Part shown: positions 35,354 through 44,495 of the stretch, piece by piece
Position numbering within the stretch: position 1 is the first letter of the stretch
How the letters are laid out: the number at the start of each line of letters is the position of its first letter
From: Brevibacterium spongiae
Lineage (GTDB): Bacteria > Actinomycetota > Actinomycetes > Actinomycetales > Brevibacteriaceae
DNA length: 64,000 bases
Direction: 5' to 3'
NCBI RefSeq assembly: GCF_026168515.1
Contig: NZ_CP093443.1
Span: forward strand, 3,534,001-3,598,000
Notes under the pieces: model-generated
What the model was told of the DNA's origin: nothing
What the model saw: only the letters and a program-made list of their open reading frames with translations
Databases searched by the model: none
Position numbers and translations under genes: made by a program

Positions 35354-36330
35354 GCACCGACGCCACCACGCAGCCAGACGCCGCGACGACGCAGGCCGAG
35401 CTCACCACCTCGGCGAACCCGACCCCAACCTCACCGGTCATCGCCCCCGAGGCCTTCGCCGAACTCCGCCAGGCCCGCTTCACCGACCCCGGTGCCATCA
35501 CCCGCGCCTGGAACAACCGCTCGCGCCGCTCGATCGCCGGGGATGATTCCCGCCTGTTCATCGTCGCCGCCGACCACCCGGCCCGCGGCGCGATGAAGGT
35601 CGGCGACGATGCCCTCGCCATGGCCGACCGCGCCGACCTCGTCACACGCCTGGCCACAGCCCTGTCCCGCCCCGGCGTCGATGGGGTGCTCGCCACTGCG
35701 GAGATCCTCGACGATCTCGCCTTCCTCGGCCATCTCGAGGGCAAACTCGCCGTCGGTTCGATGAACCGCGGCGGCCTGGCCGGGTCATCCTTCGAAATCG
35801 ACGACCGCTTCACCGGCCACTCCGTGGAGCAGATGGCCCGCGACGGCATCGACCTGGCCAAGACGCTGCTGCGGATCAACCTCGATGACCCGGCGACCCC
35901 CTCGGCGCTCGAGGCGAACGCCCGCGCCGTCGATGCCTGCGCCGAGGCGAAGATCCCCGTCATGCTCGAACCCTTCATGAACGAGTGGGTCGACGGCAAG
36001 GTGCGCAACCTGCTGACCCCCGAGGCGGTCATCAACTCCATCGGCATCGCCCAGGGACTCGGCGCAACCTCGACCCACACGTGGCTGAAGATCCCCGTCG
36101 TCGACGATATGGAACGCGTCATGGCCGCGACCACGCTGCCCACGCTCCTCCTCGGCGGCGAGCGCTCGGACGATCCCGAGGCGACGTTCCGCAGCTGGGA
36201 GAAAGCGCTCGCGCTGCCCGGTGTGCGCGGACTCGTCATCGGCCGCTCCATCATCTACCCCGCCGACGGCGACGTCGTCTCGGCCGTCGACCGCGCCGCC
36301 GGACTCGTCCACGGAAAGGAGAGGATCTGA
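35350..36330 (+). CDS. Class I-type aldolase, candidate for the IolJ step
   Basis: A 326-residue protein from a GTG that overlaps the iolC stop. After a Thr/Ala/Pro-rich 40-residue N-terminus, a TIM barrel of the DeoC/FbaB/LacD type is visible: RLFIVAADHPARGAMKVG, KLAVGSMNRGGLAGSSFE, THTWLKIPVVDDMERVM with a candidate Schiff-base lysine, and GVRGLVIGRSIIYPADGDV for the phosphate-binding end. Its place between iolC and iolB, and the absence of a Bacillus-type IolJ, suggest it cleaves 2-deoxy-5-keto-gluconate 6-phosphate to DHAP and malonate semialdehyde (inference). Actinobacterial iol operons commonly carry such a gene. Confidence 0.8.
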   Translation: MSTDATTQPDAATTQAELTTSANPTPTSPVIAPEAFAELRQARFTDPGAITRAWNNRSRRSIAGDDSRLFIVAADHPARGAMKVGDDALAMADRADLVTRLATALSRPGVDGVLATAEILDDLAFLGHLEGKLAVGSMNRGGLAGSSFEIDDRFTGHSVEQMARDGIDLAKTLLRINLDDPATPSALEANARAVDACAEAKIPVMLEPFMNEWVDGKVRNLLTPEAVINSIGIAQGLGATSTHTWLKIPVVDDMERVMAATTLPTLLLGGERSDDPEATFRSWEKALALPGVRGLVIGRSIIYPADGDVVSAVDRAAGLVHGKERI

Positions 36331-36333
36331 GCC

Positions 36334-37320
36334 ATGGTCAACGAATGGTTCCACCCCGCAGGAAGCCTCGCTCGCGTTGGTTTCGACTCCGTCGTCGACG
36401 CCCAGATCGACGGCTGGGCCCACACCGGATTCAGGTCCGTGACCTTGGGCGATGCCTCGGCACTCGCCACGTCTACGGGCCCATCCACGGCCACGACCGC
36501 CTCGGCGAGTGACACCCGGCCCACCAGCATTGACCTGTCGGCCGCACCGGTCGAACGGGTCCTCGTCCCGCTTGCCGGCGAGTCCTTCACCGTCGCCTTC
36601 ACCCTGTCCGACGGCAGCACCGGAACACAGAACCTGACGGGCCGGGCCTCGGTCTTCCACGGCCCTGCCGATTGCCTCTACCTGCCCACCGGGACGAGCG
36701 CCACCGTGAGCTCCCCGGCCGGGCGGATCGCCGTCGCCGAGGCGCCCACCACCGAATCCCGCCCTGTCCAGTTCCTGCCCGCCGCCGAGGTCCCCGTCGA
36801 ACTGCGCGGTTCGGGGATCTCGAGCCGTCAGGTCCACAACTTCGCGACCCCGGCCGGGCTCGACTGCGTGAAGATCATCGCCTGCGAGGTCATCACCCCC
36901 GGCGGCAACTGGTCGTCCTATCCCCCGCACAAGCACGACGAGGCGATTCCCGGCTCCGAGTCCCGCCTCGAAGAGATCTACTACTTCGAGACCGCGGTCT
37001 CCCGCGGATCCCAGGTCCCCGAGGCGGCCGATCCGTTCTCCCTGTTCTCGACGTATTCGTCGGCTGCGGGAGAGATCACCACCTCGGCGACGGTGCGCAC
37101 CGGCGACATCGCGCTCGTCCCCTTCGGCTACCACGGCCCCCTGGCCGCCGCGCCGGGCTACGACAACTACTACCTCAACGTCATGGCCGGGCCCGACGAG
37201 GAACGCGTCTGGCTGATCAGCGATGATCCCGCCCACGGGTGGGTGCGCGAGGAATGGGAGAACCTCGAGTTCGACTCCCGCCTGCCCTATACCGCATCCG
37301 AGACTTCGAAGGAGAAGTGA
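36334..37320 (+). CDS. iolB: 5-deoxy-glucuronate isomerase
   Basis: A 328-residue bicupin enzyme that converts 5-deoxy-D-glucuronate to 5-dehydro-2-deoxygluconate. The metal site motif SSYPPHKHDE and the later ESRLEEIYYFE and FGYHGPLAAAPGYDNYYLNVMAG are diagnostic of IolB. Length is slightly above the usual 270-300 because of an Ala/Ser/Thr insert near residues 40-65. It lies 3 bp after the aldolase stop, with AAAGGAG upstream, in the iolC-aldolase-B-D operon. Confidence 0.94.
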   Translation: MVNEWFHPAGSLARVGFDSVVDAQIDGWAHTGFRSVTLGDASALATSTGPSTATTASASDTRPTSIDLSAAPVERVLVPLAGESFTVAFTLSDGSTGTQNLTGRASVFHGPADCLYLPTGTSATVSSPAGRIAVAEAPTTESRPVQFLPAAEVPVELRGSGISSRQVHNFATPAGLDCVKIIACEVITPGGNWSSYPPHKHDEAIPGSESRLEEIYYFETAVSRGSQVPEAADPFSLFSTYSSAAGEITTSATVRTGDIALVPFGYHGPLAAAPGYDNYYLNVMAGPDEERVWLISDDPAHGWVREEWENLEFDSRLPYTASETSKEK

Positions 37321-37321
37321 C

Positions 37322-39223
37322 ATGACCACGATGACGGTCGCCCAGGCGCTCATCACGTTCCTGTCCCGCCAGTACACCGTCGACGGCGACATCCGACAGC
37401 GGGCCATCGCCGGCACGTTCGGCATCTTCGGCCACGGCAACGTCGCGGGCATCGGCCAGGCCCTGCGTCAGCTCGGACACGAGGACCCCGCCGCTATGCC
37501 CTACCACCAGGGTCGGAACGAACAGGCCATGGTCCACCAGGCCGTCGGCTTCGCCCGGATGAATCGCCGCCGGTCGACTTTCGCCGCGGCCGCCTCGGTG
37601 GGGCCCGGTGCCGCGAACATGCTCACCGGTGCGGCCCTGGCCACGGCCAACCGCATGCCGGTCCTCCTCCTGCCCTCGGACACCTTCGCCACCCGCGTGT
37701 CCGATCCCGTCCTCCAGCAGCTCGAGCACCCGCACGACACGTCGCTGCAGGTCACGGACGCGTTCCGGCCGCTCTCGCGCTTCTTCGACCGGGTCGACCG
37801 TCCCGAACAGCTCTTCTCGATCGCCCTGGCTGCGATGCGCGTGCTCACAGACCCCGCCGAGACCGGGGCCGTGACGATCGCCTTGCCCGAGGACGTGCAG
37901 ACCGAGACCATCGACGTCCCGGACGAATTCCTCACCGAACGCGATTGGCACATCCGCCGCCCGCTGCCCGAACCCGGCCCTCTCGACCGTGCTGTCCGCG
38001 CGATCAGGACCGCGAAGGCACCGCTCATCATCGCCGGCGGCGGAGTCCTCTACTCCGACGCCGAGGAGGAGCTGAAGTCCTTCGCCGAGGCGACCGGGAT
38101 TCCCGTGGCCACCACCCAGGCCGGCGGCGGGGTGCTCGATCACGATCATCCGCTCAACCTCGGCGGGGTCGGTGCCACGGGATCATCCGCGGCCAACCGC
38201 ATCGCCGCCTCGGCGGACGTGATCATCGGTGTGGGCACCCGCTACAGCGATTTCACGACCTCGAGCCGCACGGCATTCGCCCACCCCGAGGCGATCTTCG
38301 TCAACCTCAACGTCGCCGGCTTCGACGCGTACAAGCACGGCAGCCGGTACCCGATCATCGCCGATGCCCGCGCCGGCCTGCTGGACCTGGGAGAGCGCCT
38401 CGGCGGGTTCCGGGTCGACGCCGACCACACCCGGAAGGTCGAGACCGAAAAGCAGAATTGGACCGCCGAGGTGGACGCCTCCACCGCGGCCACCGACGCC
38501 GAGCTGCCGGGCCAGCCCGAAATCATCGGTGCCGTCAACCGTGCCACCGGTGCCCGCGACGTCGTCGTCCAGGCCGCCGGATCACTGCCCGGTGACCTGC
38601 AGAAACTCTGGCGGACCCGTGATGCGCTGGGCTACCACGTCGAATACGCGTTCTCCTGCATGGGCTACGAGATCGCCGGCGGGCTCGGGGTTCGGCGGGC
38701 CATCGACGCCGCCGGCGATGACCGTGACGTCGTCGTCATGGTCGGCGACGGGTCCTACCTCATGCTCCACACGGAGCTCGTCACCGCGGTCGCCGAGGGC
38801 CTCAAGCTCATCGTCGTCCTCGTCCAGAACCACGGCTACGCCTCGATCGGGCACCTGTCCGAAACCGTCGGGGCACCGCGATTCGGCACCTGGTACCGGA
38901 AGTACGACGGCGATTCGCCCGAGTTCCGCACCGACGAGATCCTGCCGGTCGACCTCGCCGCGAACGCCCGGTCCTACGGCATCGATGTCGTCGAGATCGA
39001 ACCCGGGCCTTCGGCGAGCACCCACCTCGCCGAGGCGGTCGAAGCGGCCCGCGCCGCCGAGACCTCGACGCTCATCCACATCAATTCCGATCCCTTGGTC
39101 TACGCCCCCGACGGCGAGGGCTGGTGGGACGTGCCCGTCGCCGCCGCCTCGACGATGGCCGAGACCCAGGATGCCCGCACCGCCTACGAAGAGGAACGCA
39201 GCACCCAACGCCCGCTGCTCTGA
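37322..39223 (+). CDS. iolD: 3D-(3,5/4)-trihydroxycyclohexane-1,2-dione hydrolase
   Basis: A 633-residue ThDP-dependent enzyme that opens the inositol ring. Three domains are visible: the Pyr domain with YHQGRNEQAMVHQAVGFAR, a middle FAD-like domain with ASADVIIGVGTRYSDF, and the PP domain with VVMVGDGSYLMLHTEL, the GDGS Mg-ThDP motif. It begins one base after the iolB stop, with AAGGAGAAG as ribosome site. Length matches IolD. A second long frame overlaps its 3' half on the same strand; that is codon-bias shadow, not a gene. Confidence 0.95.
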   Translation: MTTMTVAQALITFLSRQYTVDGDIRQRAIAGTFGIFGHGNVAGIGQALRQLGHEDPAAMPYHQGRNEQAMVHQAVGFARMNRRRSTFAAAASVGPGAANMLTGAALATANRMPVLLLPSDTFATRVSDPVLQQLEHPHDTSLQVTDAFRPLSRFFDRVDRPEQLFSIALAAMRVLTDPAETGAVTIALPEDVQTETIDVPDEFLTERDWHIRRPLPEPGPLDRAVRAIRTAKAPLIIAGGGVLYSDAEEELKSFAEATGIPVATTQAGGGVLDHDHPLNLGGVGATGSSAANRIAASADVIIGVGTRYSDFTTSSRTAFAHPEAIFVNLNVAGFDAYKHGSRYPIIADARAGLLDLGERLGGFRVDADHTRKVETEKQNWTAEVDASTAATDAELPGQPEIIGAVNRATGARDVVVQAAGSLPGDLQKLWRTRDALGYHVEYAFSCMGYEIAGGLGVRRAIDAAGDDRDVVVMVGDGSYLMLHTELVTAVAEGLKLIVVLVQNHGYASIGHLSETVGAPRFGTWYRKYDGDSPEFRTDEILPVDLAANARSYGIDVVEIEPGPSASTHLAEAVEAARAAETSTLIHINSDPLVYAPDGEGWWDVPVAAASTMAETQDARTAYEEERSTQRPLL

Positions 39224-39332
39224 ACGGTCAGGACCGACTGGAGACGGCCCACCTGCCGGGTCCGACCGGCCACCGCAGACGCCCCTGACAGACGAACAAC
39301 GCAACACCCGAACAACTCTGAGGATTCCGCTC

Positions 39333-40247
39333 ATGACAACGCAGTCACTTCGCATCGGCACCGCACCCGACTCCTGGGGTGTGTGGCTGCCCGACCACCC
39401 CGGCCAGGTTCCCTGGCAGCGCTTCCTCGACGAGGTGGTCGAAGCCGGATACACCTGGATCGAACTCGGCCCGTACGGCTACCTGCCCACGGAGGCGAAC
39501 CAGCTGCGGGAAGAGCTCGGCAGCCGCGGCCTCAAACTCTCCGGCGGAACGGTCTTCACCGGCTTCCACAAGACCGATGACCAGTTCGACCGAGCATGGA
39601 AGCAGGCCGAGGCAGTCGCGTCTCTGACCGCAGAGCTCGGCGGTGAGCACATCGTCGTCATCCCCGACCTGTGGCGTTCGGACACGACCGGTGAGGCTCT
39701 CGAGTCCCGCACGCTCGATTCCGATCAGTGGACGCGCATGGCCGCCGGCCACGACGCCCTCGGCAAGGCACTGTTTGAGGAGTTCGGCCTGCACCAGCAG
39801 TTCCACTCCCACGCCGACTCCCATGTGGGGACGCATTCGGAGGTCGAACGGTTCCTCGAACTCACCGATGAGCGCTTCACGAACCTCTGCCTCGACACCG
39901 GACACTTCTCCTACTACGGCGGGGACAACCTCAAGCTCATCCAGGACCACCCGTCCCGGATCGGCTACCTCCACCTCAAGCAGGTCGACCCGGTGAAGAT
40001 CTTCGACGTCCTCAAATCCGACACCCCGTTCGGTGACGCGGTGGCGGACGGGATCATGGTCGAACCCGATCAGGGGATTCCGCCCCTCGACCCGATCATC
40101 GAAGCCGTCGCGGCCCTCGACCCGAACATCTTCGCGATCGTCGAACAGGACATGTTCGGCTGCAGCGTCGACGCTCCCTTCCCGATCGCTCAGCGCACGC
40201 TTGCGACCATCCTCGGCACCACCGAGGCCGCGGTCGTCGACCGCTGA
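39333..40247 (+). CDS. iolE: Inosose dehydratase
   Basis: A 304-residue TIM-barrel protein with the IolE/MocC start IGTAPDSWGVWLPDHPGQVP and the LGPYGYLPTEANQLREEL segment. Metal-ligand candidates are in FHSHADSHVGTHSE, CLDTGHFSYYGG, YLHLKQVD and AIVEQDMFG. IolE dehydrates 2-keto-myo-inositol to the trione substrate of IolD, so its placement between iolD and iolG makes sense. The ATG follows AGGA by eight bases and lies 109 bp after iolD. The same frame is open far upstream through iolD, so the start rests on homology to MTTQSLRIGTAP-like beginnings. Confidence 0.9.
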   Translation: MTTQSLRIGTAPDSWGVWLPDHPGQVPWQRFLDEVVEAGYTWIELGPYGYLPTEANQLREELGSRGLKLSGGTVFTGFHKTDDQFDRAWKQAEAVASLTAELGGEHIVVIPDLWRSDTTGEALESRTLDSDQWTRMAAGHDALGKALFEEFGLHQQFHSHADSHVGTHSEVERFLELTDERFTNLCLDTGHFSYYGGDNLKLIQDHPSRIGYLHLKQVDPVKIFDVLKSDTPFGDAVADGIMVEPDQGIPPLDPIIEAVAALDPNIFAIVEQDMFGCSVDAPFPIAQRTLATILGTTEAAVVDR

Positions 40248-40303
40248 ACGCAGCCAGCTCAGCGCAGACCGCACCTCGGGCGCAGCCACTGCGAACCCCA
40301 GAC

Positions 40304-40333
40304 ACACAGACTTTCAGGTACACAGACTTTCAG
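40304..40333 (+). repeat. Tandem 14-base direct repeat before iolG
   Basis: ACACAGACTTTCAG occurs at 40304-40317 and again at 40320-40333, a 16-bp period. It lies in the 102-bp gap between iolE and iolG, just upstream of the iolG ribosome site. It may be a slippage duplication or a regulatory element. Confidence 0.55.
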
Positions 40334-40349
40334 ACATGCAGGAGTGAGA

Positions 40350-41378
40350 ATGACAGACACGGACCAGCCGCGAGACTTCAGAGTCGGAATCGTCGGCGCC
40401 GGCATGATGGGCGCCGACCACGTCAAGCGCATCACCTCGACGATCAGCGGAGCCAGGGTCTCAGCGATCGTCGACCCCGATGAGGCCAGGCGCGCCTCGG
40501 CGCTGGAGAACGCCCCCGGAGCCACGGGATACGCACGCATCGAAGACGCCCTCGACGCAGGCGCGGTCGACGGCGTCCTCATCGCCACTCCCGGATTCCT
40601 CCACGAACAGGTGCTCCTGCCCTGCCTCTCCGCAGGTCTGCCGATCCTCTGCGAGAAGCCGCTGACAACGGACCCCGAGTCCTCCTGGCGGGTCCTCGAG
40701 GCCGAACAGGCCACCGGGAAGCAGCTCATCCAGGTGGGATTCATGCGCCGCTTCGACCCCGAATACCGGCAGCTGCGCGACCTCGTCGCCTCCGAGCAGG
40801 CCGGTGAGCTGCTCATGCTCCGCTGCGCCCACCGCAATCCGGCGGTGCCTGATTCCTACCAGCAGGAGTCGCTCATCAATGACTCCGTCGTCCACGAATT
40901 CGATGTCGTACCGTGGCTGGCCGGATCCCCCATCGTCGGCCTCGAGGTCAAGCACGCCCGCCGCAATCGGCTGACCCCCGAACGCCTCAAGGAGCCGATC
41001 CTCGTACTCATGGAGCTCGAGAACGGAACGCTCGTCGACCTCGAGATGAACGTGAGCATCCAGTTCGGCTACCAGGTGACCACCGAGGCGGTCTTCGACT
41101 CCGGCATCGCCCGGATCGGGGAGTCCCACGGCCTGCAGCTGTGGCATCAGGGACGTTCCGGGTTGGCCGAGCACGCTGACTTCACCACCCGCTTCGCCAC
41201 CGCTTACGACACCCAGGTGCAAGCCTGGGTCGACGCCGCCCGCGCGGGAACCATCGCCGGGCCCTCCGCGTGGGACGGGTACAAGGTGGCCGTGGCCTGC
41301 AAGGAGGGTGTCGCCTCACTGTTCGACGGCAAACCCCGCACCCTCGACATTCCCGACACCCCGGCTTTCTACGCCTGA
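40350..41378 (+). CDS. iolG: myo-Inositol 2-dehydrogenase
   Basis: A 342-residue Gfo/Idh/MocA enzyme that oxidises myo-inositol to 2-keto-myo-inositol with NAD. Features are the Rossmann motif GIVGAGMMGADHVKRI, CEKPLTTDPESS with the conserved Lys, and VGFMRRFDPEYRQLR and NDSVVHEFDVVPWLAG, which carries the catalytic Asp/His pair of IolG. These fit IolG better than the oxidoreductase at 31059. GGAG five bases before the ATG decides the start over a GTG six bases upstream. Confidence 0.93.
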   Translation: MTDTDQPRDFRVGIVGAGMMGADHVKRITSTISGARVSAIVDPDEARRASALENAPGATGYARIEDALDAGAVDGVLIATPGFLHEQVLLPCLSAGLPILCEKPLTTDPESSWRVLEAEQATGKQLIQVGFMRRFDPEYRQLRDLVASEQAGELLMLRCAHRNPAVPDSYQQESLINDSVVHEFDVVPWLAGSPIVGLEVKHARRNRLTPERLKEPILVLMELENGTLVDLEMNVSIQFGYQVTTEAVFDSGIARIGESHGLQLWHQGRSGLAEHADFTTRFATAYDTQVQAWVDAARAGTIAGPSAWDGYKVAVACKEGVASLFDGKPRTLDIPDTPAFYA

Positions 41379-41458
41379 CCGCCGCCGCCCCCGACGGCAT
41401 CGGCTCTCACGTTCACCGCTGACCGACCGCCCACCTCACTGGATCATCTGGAGCATTC

Positions 41459-42343
41459 ATGAAGATCGCCTACGATCCCACGCCGCTGCACCATACGCAC
41501 CGGCTCCTCGACTTCCCGGCCGCCACCGCGGACCTCGGCTTCGACCACCTGCAGCTGACCCCGCACCCGGACTTCGCCACCCATTTCCGGTATCCGAAGA
41601 TGGATCGCGACCTCATCCGGCGGTTCAAACAGGCTGTCGAGGCGGCAGGCATCACGATCCCGGCGCTGCTGCCGGTGCAGCGGATCGCTTGGCCCGATGA
41701 GGCCAAGCGGGTGGCGGCGGTGAAGAACTTCCGCCGTGTCATCGAGATCGCCGTCGACCTCGACGTGCGCACTATCAACACCGAGTTCAGCGGGCGACCC
41801 GAGGCGTTCGAAGACTCCGAGGAGTCGTTCTACCGATCGATGGACGAGCTGCTGCCGGTCATCGAGAAGGAGGGACTGGCGCTGAACTTCGATCCGCATC
41901 CCGACGACTTCGTCGAGGACGGGCACGAGGCGTGGCGGGGGCTGCGCGGCCTCGATTCCGAGGCGATCGGCTTCGTCTACGTCGCCTCGCACACCTTCCA
42001 CTACGGTGACTGCCTCGAGACCCTCGCCGACGAACTCGGCGAGCGTCTCCGTGCGGTCTATATCTCCGATGCCTTCGATCACCGGGCCTCACACGGGCTG
42101 CGGTACATCGCGAACCCGCCGACCACCTCGGCGAGGGTGCACCAGCACCTCAAGGCAGGAGACGGCGACGTCGACTTCGACGCGCTCTTCGCCACTGTGG
42201 CGCGGACGGGATTCCTCGACCGTGAGGACAGCCTCATCGTGTCCAACGTCTTCGCCGAGAACGAGAACAACGAGTCCGTCAGCCGCTTTCAGAAGAAGCG
42301 GATCGACGAACTCATCAGCGAACAGGGAGGTCGGAGCGGCTGA
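41459..42343 (+). CDS. iolH: Inositol catabolism protein IolH
   Basis: A 294-residue TIM-barrel protein of the xylose-isomerase-like superfamily. The start MKIAYDPTPLHHTHRLLDFP, the segment INTEFSGRPE, the stretch LNFDPHPDDFVEDG and the ending HASHGLRYI...VHQHLKAGDGDVD (here RASHGLRYI) match IolH closely. The exact reaction of IolH is not settled; an isomerase role in inositol isomers is usually assumed. TGGAG precedes the ATG. It closes the enzyme part of the cluster, before the transporter. Confidence 0.9.
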   Translation: MKIAYDPTPLHHTHRLLDFPAATADLGFDHLQLTPHPDFATHFRYPKMDRDLIRRFKQAVEAAGITIPALLPVQRIAWPDEAKRVAAVKNFRRVIEIAVDLDVRTINTEFSGRPEAFEDSEESFYRSMDELLPVIEKEGLALNFDPHPDDFVEDGHEAWRGLRGLDSEAIGFVYVASHTFHYGDCLETLADELGERLRAVYISDAFDHRASHGLRYIANPPTTSARVHQHLKAGDGDVDFDALFATVARTGFLDREDSLIVSNVFAENENNESVSRFQKKRIDELISEQGGRSG

Positions 42344-42489
42344 GAACCCAGCCTGAGCGCACCACCTGCACCACTACTGAATAGCCTTCCTCAACCGCAC
42401 CGCCGCCAGGTGGTTCGGCTGCCCCGTCGCGCCGCATTTCAGCGGCAGCGACGCACCGATTGAGAATCATTCAAAGGAGAGTGAAAGCC

Positions 42490-43905
42490 ATGAGCGGTCA
42501 AGTGAAATCGCTGGTGGATCTTCCGCCCGACACCAAGGGTCCGCACACCTCACGTCTGGGCATCATCGCCGTCGTCGCCACGTTCGGCGGCCTGCTGTTC
42601 GGCTACGACACCGGAGTCGTCAACGGCGCCCTCGAACCGCTGACGCACGACTTCGGGCTGACCCCGCGGACGGAAGGCCTCGTCGTCAGCTTCCTCACGA
42701 TCGGTGCCGCCTTCGGCGCAGTCGTCGGCGGGCGGCTCTCCGACGCCTTCGGGCGACGCTCGAACATCATCCTGCTCGCCTGCTTCTTCATCGTCGGCAC
42801 TCTTGCGTGCTCCCTGGCGCCGAACTGGCAGTTCCTGGCCGGGGCCCGATTCTTCCTCGGACTCGCCGTCGGTGCGGCTTCGACGACGGTGCCGGTCTAC
42901 CTGGCCGAACTCGCTCCGTTTGAGAAGCGCGGCTCGCTCGTCACCCGCAATGAGGTGATGATCGTCGTCGGCCAGTTCGCGGCGTTCGTCATCAATGCGA
43001 TCATCTTCAACGTCTGGGGCGAGCACGACGGCGTGTGGCGCTACATGCTCGCCGTTGCTGTGCTGCCGGCCATCGCGCTGCTCGTCGGCATGATCTTCCT
43101 GCCCGAGAGCCCCCGCTGGCTGATCTCGAAGAACCGCGACGGCCAGGCGCTCGAAGTCCTCAAGCAGGTCCGCTCCGACGAACGCGCCGAAGCCGAGATG
43201 AGAGAGGTCGAGCTGCTGGCCGAGCAGGAAGAAGTCGCCAAAACCGGCGGCGTCTCCGATCTGGCGTCGAAATGGGTCCTGCGGCTCGTCCTCATCGGCG
43301 TCGGCCTCGGAGTCGCCCAACAGCTGACCGGAATCAACTCGGTGATGTACTACGGCACTCAGCTGCTCACCGACGCCGGCTTCTCCGCCGACGCCGCGAT
43401 CGTCGCGAACACCTTCAACGGACTCTTCTCCGTCCTCGGCGTCACCGTCGGCATCATGCTCATCAACCGTCTGCCACGGCGCTTCATGCTGCTCGGCGGA
43501 TTCATCCTCACCAGCTCGTTCCACCTGCTCATCGGCCTCTCCGCCGTGTTCCTGCCCGAGGGCACCTTCAAGGCCTACGCGATCCTCGTGTTCGTCGTCC
43601 TCTTCGTCTTCTCGATGCAGGGAACGCTCGGACCGCTCGTGTGGCTCATGCTCGCCGAGATCTTCCCGCTGAAGATCCGCTCGTTCGCGATGGGCATCTG
43701 CGTCTTCGCCCTCTGGCTGGCCAATGCCGCAGTCGCCCAGTTCTTCCCGAGTGTGGTCAGCGGCCTCGGCATCGCGAACACGTTCTTCCTCTTCGCAGGG
43801 CTCGGCGTGCTGGCGCTGCTGTTCATCTTCTTCTTCGTCCCCGAGACCCGGAACAAGACTCTCGAGGACCTCGAAGCTGAGTTCCGCACGAAGTACGGTG
43901 AGTGA
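42490..43905 (+). CDS. iolT: Sugar porter family MFS transporter, inositol type
   Basis: A 471-residue major facilitator with twelve helices. The sugar-porter signatures are present: GGLLFGYDTGVVNGAL in helix 1, GGRLSDAFGRRS, PVYLAELAPFEKRGSL, FLPESPRWLISKNRDGQA, QQLTGINSVMYYG and the C-terminal PETRNKTLEDLE. It follows the iol enzymes and is most like the IolT1/IolT2 inositol importers of Corynebacterium. AAAGGAGAG upstream supports this start. Import of myo-inositol by proton symport is the inferred role. Confidence 0.9.
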   Translation: MSGQVKSLVDLPPDTKGPHTSRLGIIAVVATFGGLLFGYDTGVVNGALEPLTHDFGLTPRTEGLVVSFLTIGAAFGAVVGGRLSDAFGRRSNIILLACFFIVGTLACSLAPNWQFLAGARFFLGLAVGAASTTVPVYLAELAPFEKRGSLVTRNEVMIVVGQFAAFVINAIIFNVWGEHDGVWRYMLAVAVLPAIALLVGMIFLPESPRWLISKNRDGQALEVLKQVRSDERAEAEMREVELLAEQEEVAKTGGVSDLASKWVLRLVLIGVGLGVAQQLTGINSVMYYGTQLLTDAGFSADAAIVANTFNGLFSVLGVTVGIMLINRLPRRFMLLGGFILTSSFHLLIGLSAVFLPEGTFKAYAILVFVVLFVFSMQGTLGPLVWLMLAEIFPLKIRSFAMGICVFALWLANAAVAQFFPSVVSGLGIANTFFLFAGLGVLALLFIFFFVPETRNKTLEDLEAEFRTKYGE

Positions 43906-44051
43906 CGTGACGAGTCCGTTTCAGTCCGGCCCACCGGCTCAGGCCGTCCTGCCGGGCAAGGTCACGCTGCCGCCGCACACGCCACCGTCCGCATCACACT
44001 CACCGTCCGCATCAGCGTCATCGTTCAACTTCTCCCGTGAAGGAGTCCATC

Positions 44052-44411
44052 ATGTCGATCCTCGTCGCCGTCACTGACCGCGCGGAAGGCGCAGCGGCGG
44101 TCACCGCCGCGATCGCCGAAGCCAAGCTCTTCGACACCGATCTCGTCATTGTTCCGCTCGGCATCGCCGCGTCGTTCGACACCTCCGCGCTCGACGAGAG
44201 CGGAATCAGTTACTCCGTCGTCGCCCGCAAGGGACGCGGCGATCGCGATCCCGCCGAGGCGGTCCTCGACGAACTCGAAGAGCGCTCGGATGTCGACCGC
44301 CTCGTCATCGGGATGCGTCGCCGATCCCGCGTCGGAAAAATGCTCATCGGCTCGGTGAGTCAGAGGCTGCTCCTCGACTCCCCGGTCCCGGTCCTCGCCG
44401 TCAAAGACTGA
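44052..44411 (+). CDS. Small universal stress protein (UspA fold)
   Basis: A 119-residue single-domain Usp: MSILVAVTDRAEGAAAV, then DRLVIGMRRRSRVGKMLIGSVSQRLLLDSPVPVLAVKD, with the G-2x-G-9x-G(S/T) ATP-binding pattern in a variant form (GMRRRSRVGKMLIGSVS). GAAGGAG just upstream fixes the start. It lies 146 bp downstream of the inositol transporter on the same strand, so it may be co-transcribed. Usp genes next to transporters occur twice in this window (see 57166). Confidence 0.85.
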   Translation: MSILVAVTDRAEGAAAVTAAIAEAKLFDTDLVIVPLGIAASFDTSALDESGISYSVVARKGRGDRDPAEAVLDELEERSDVDRLVIGMRRRSRVGKMLIGSVSQRLLLDSPVPVLAVKD

Positions 44412-44495
44412 GGTCACTCCGGCCTTCGTTCTGCCCGGCGGCTGCCTCCGTTTCCGCCGAATCGCGGCGACGCATCGTCGCCCCAGGCTGTCCGG

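Noticed and set aside
38229-39332. Upstream extension of the iolE frame through iolD
   Set aside because: It is Arg/Pro/Ser-rich shadow of iolD. Family alignment places the iolE start at 39333 with a ribosome site.
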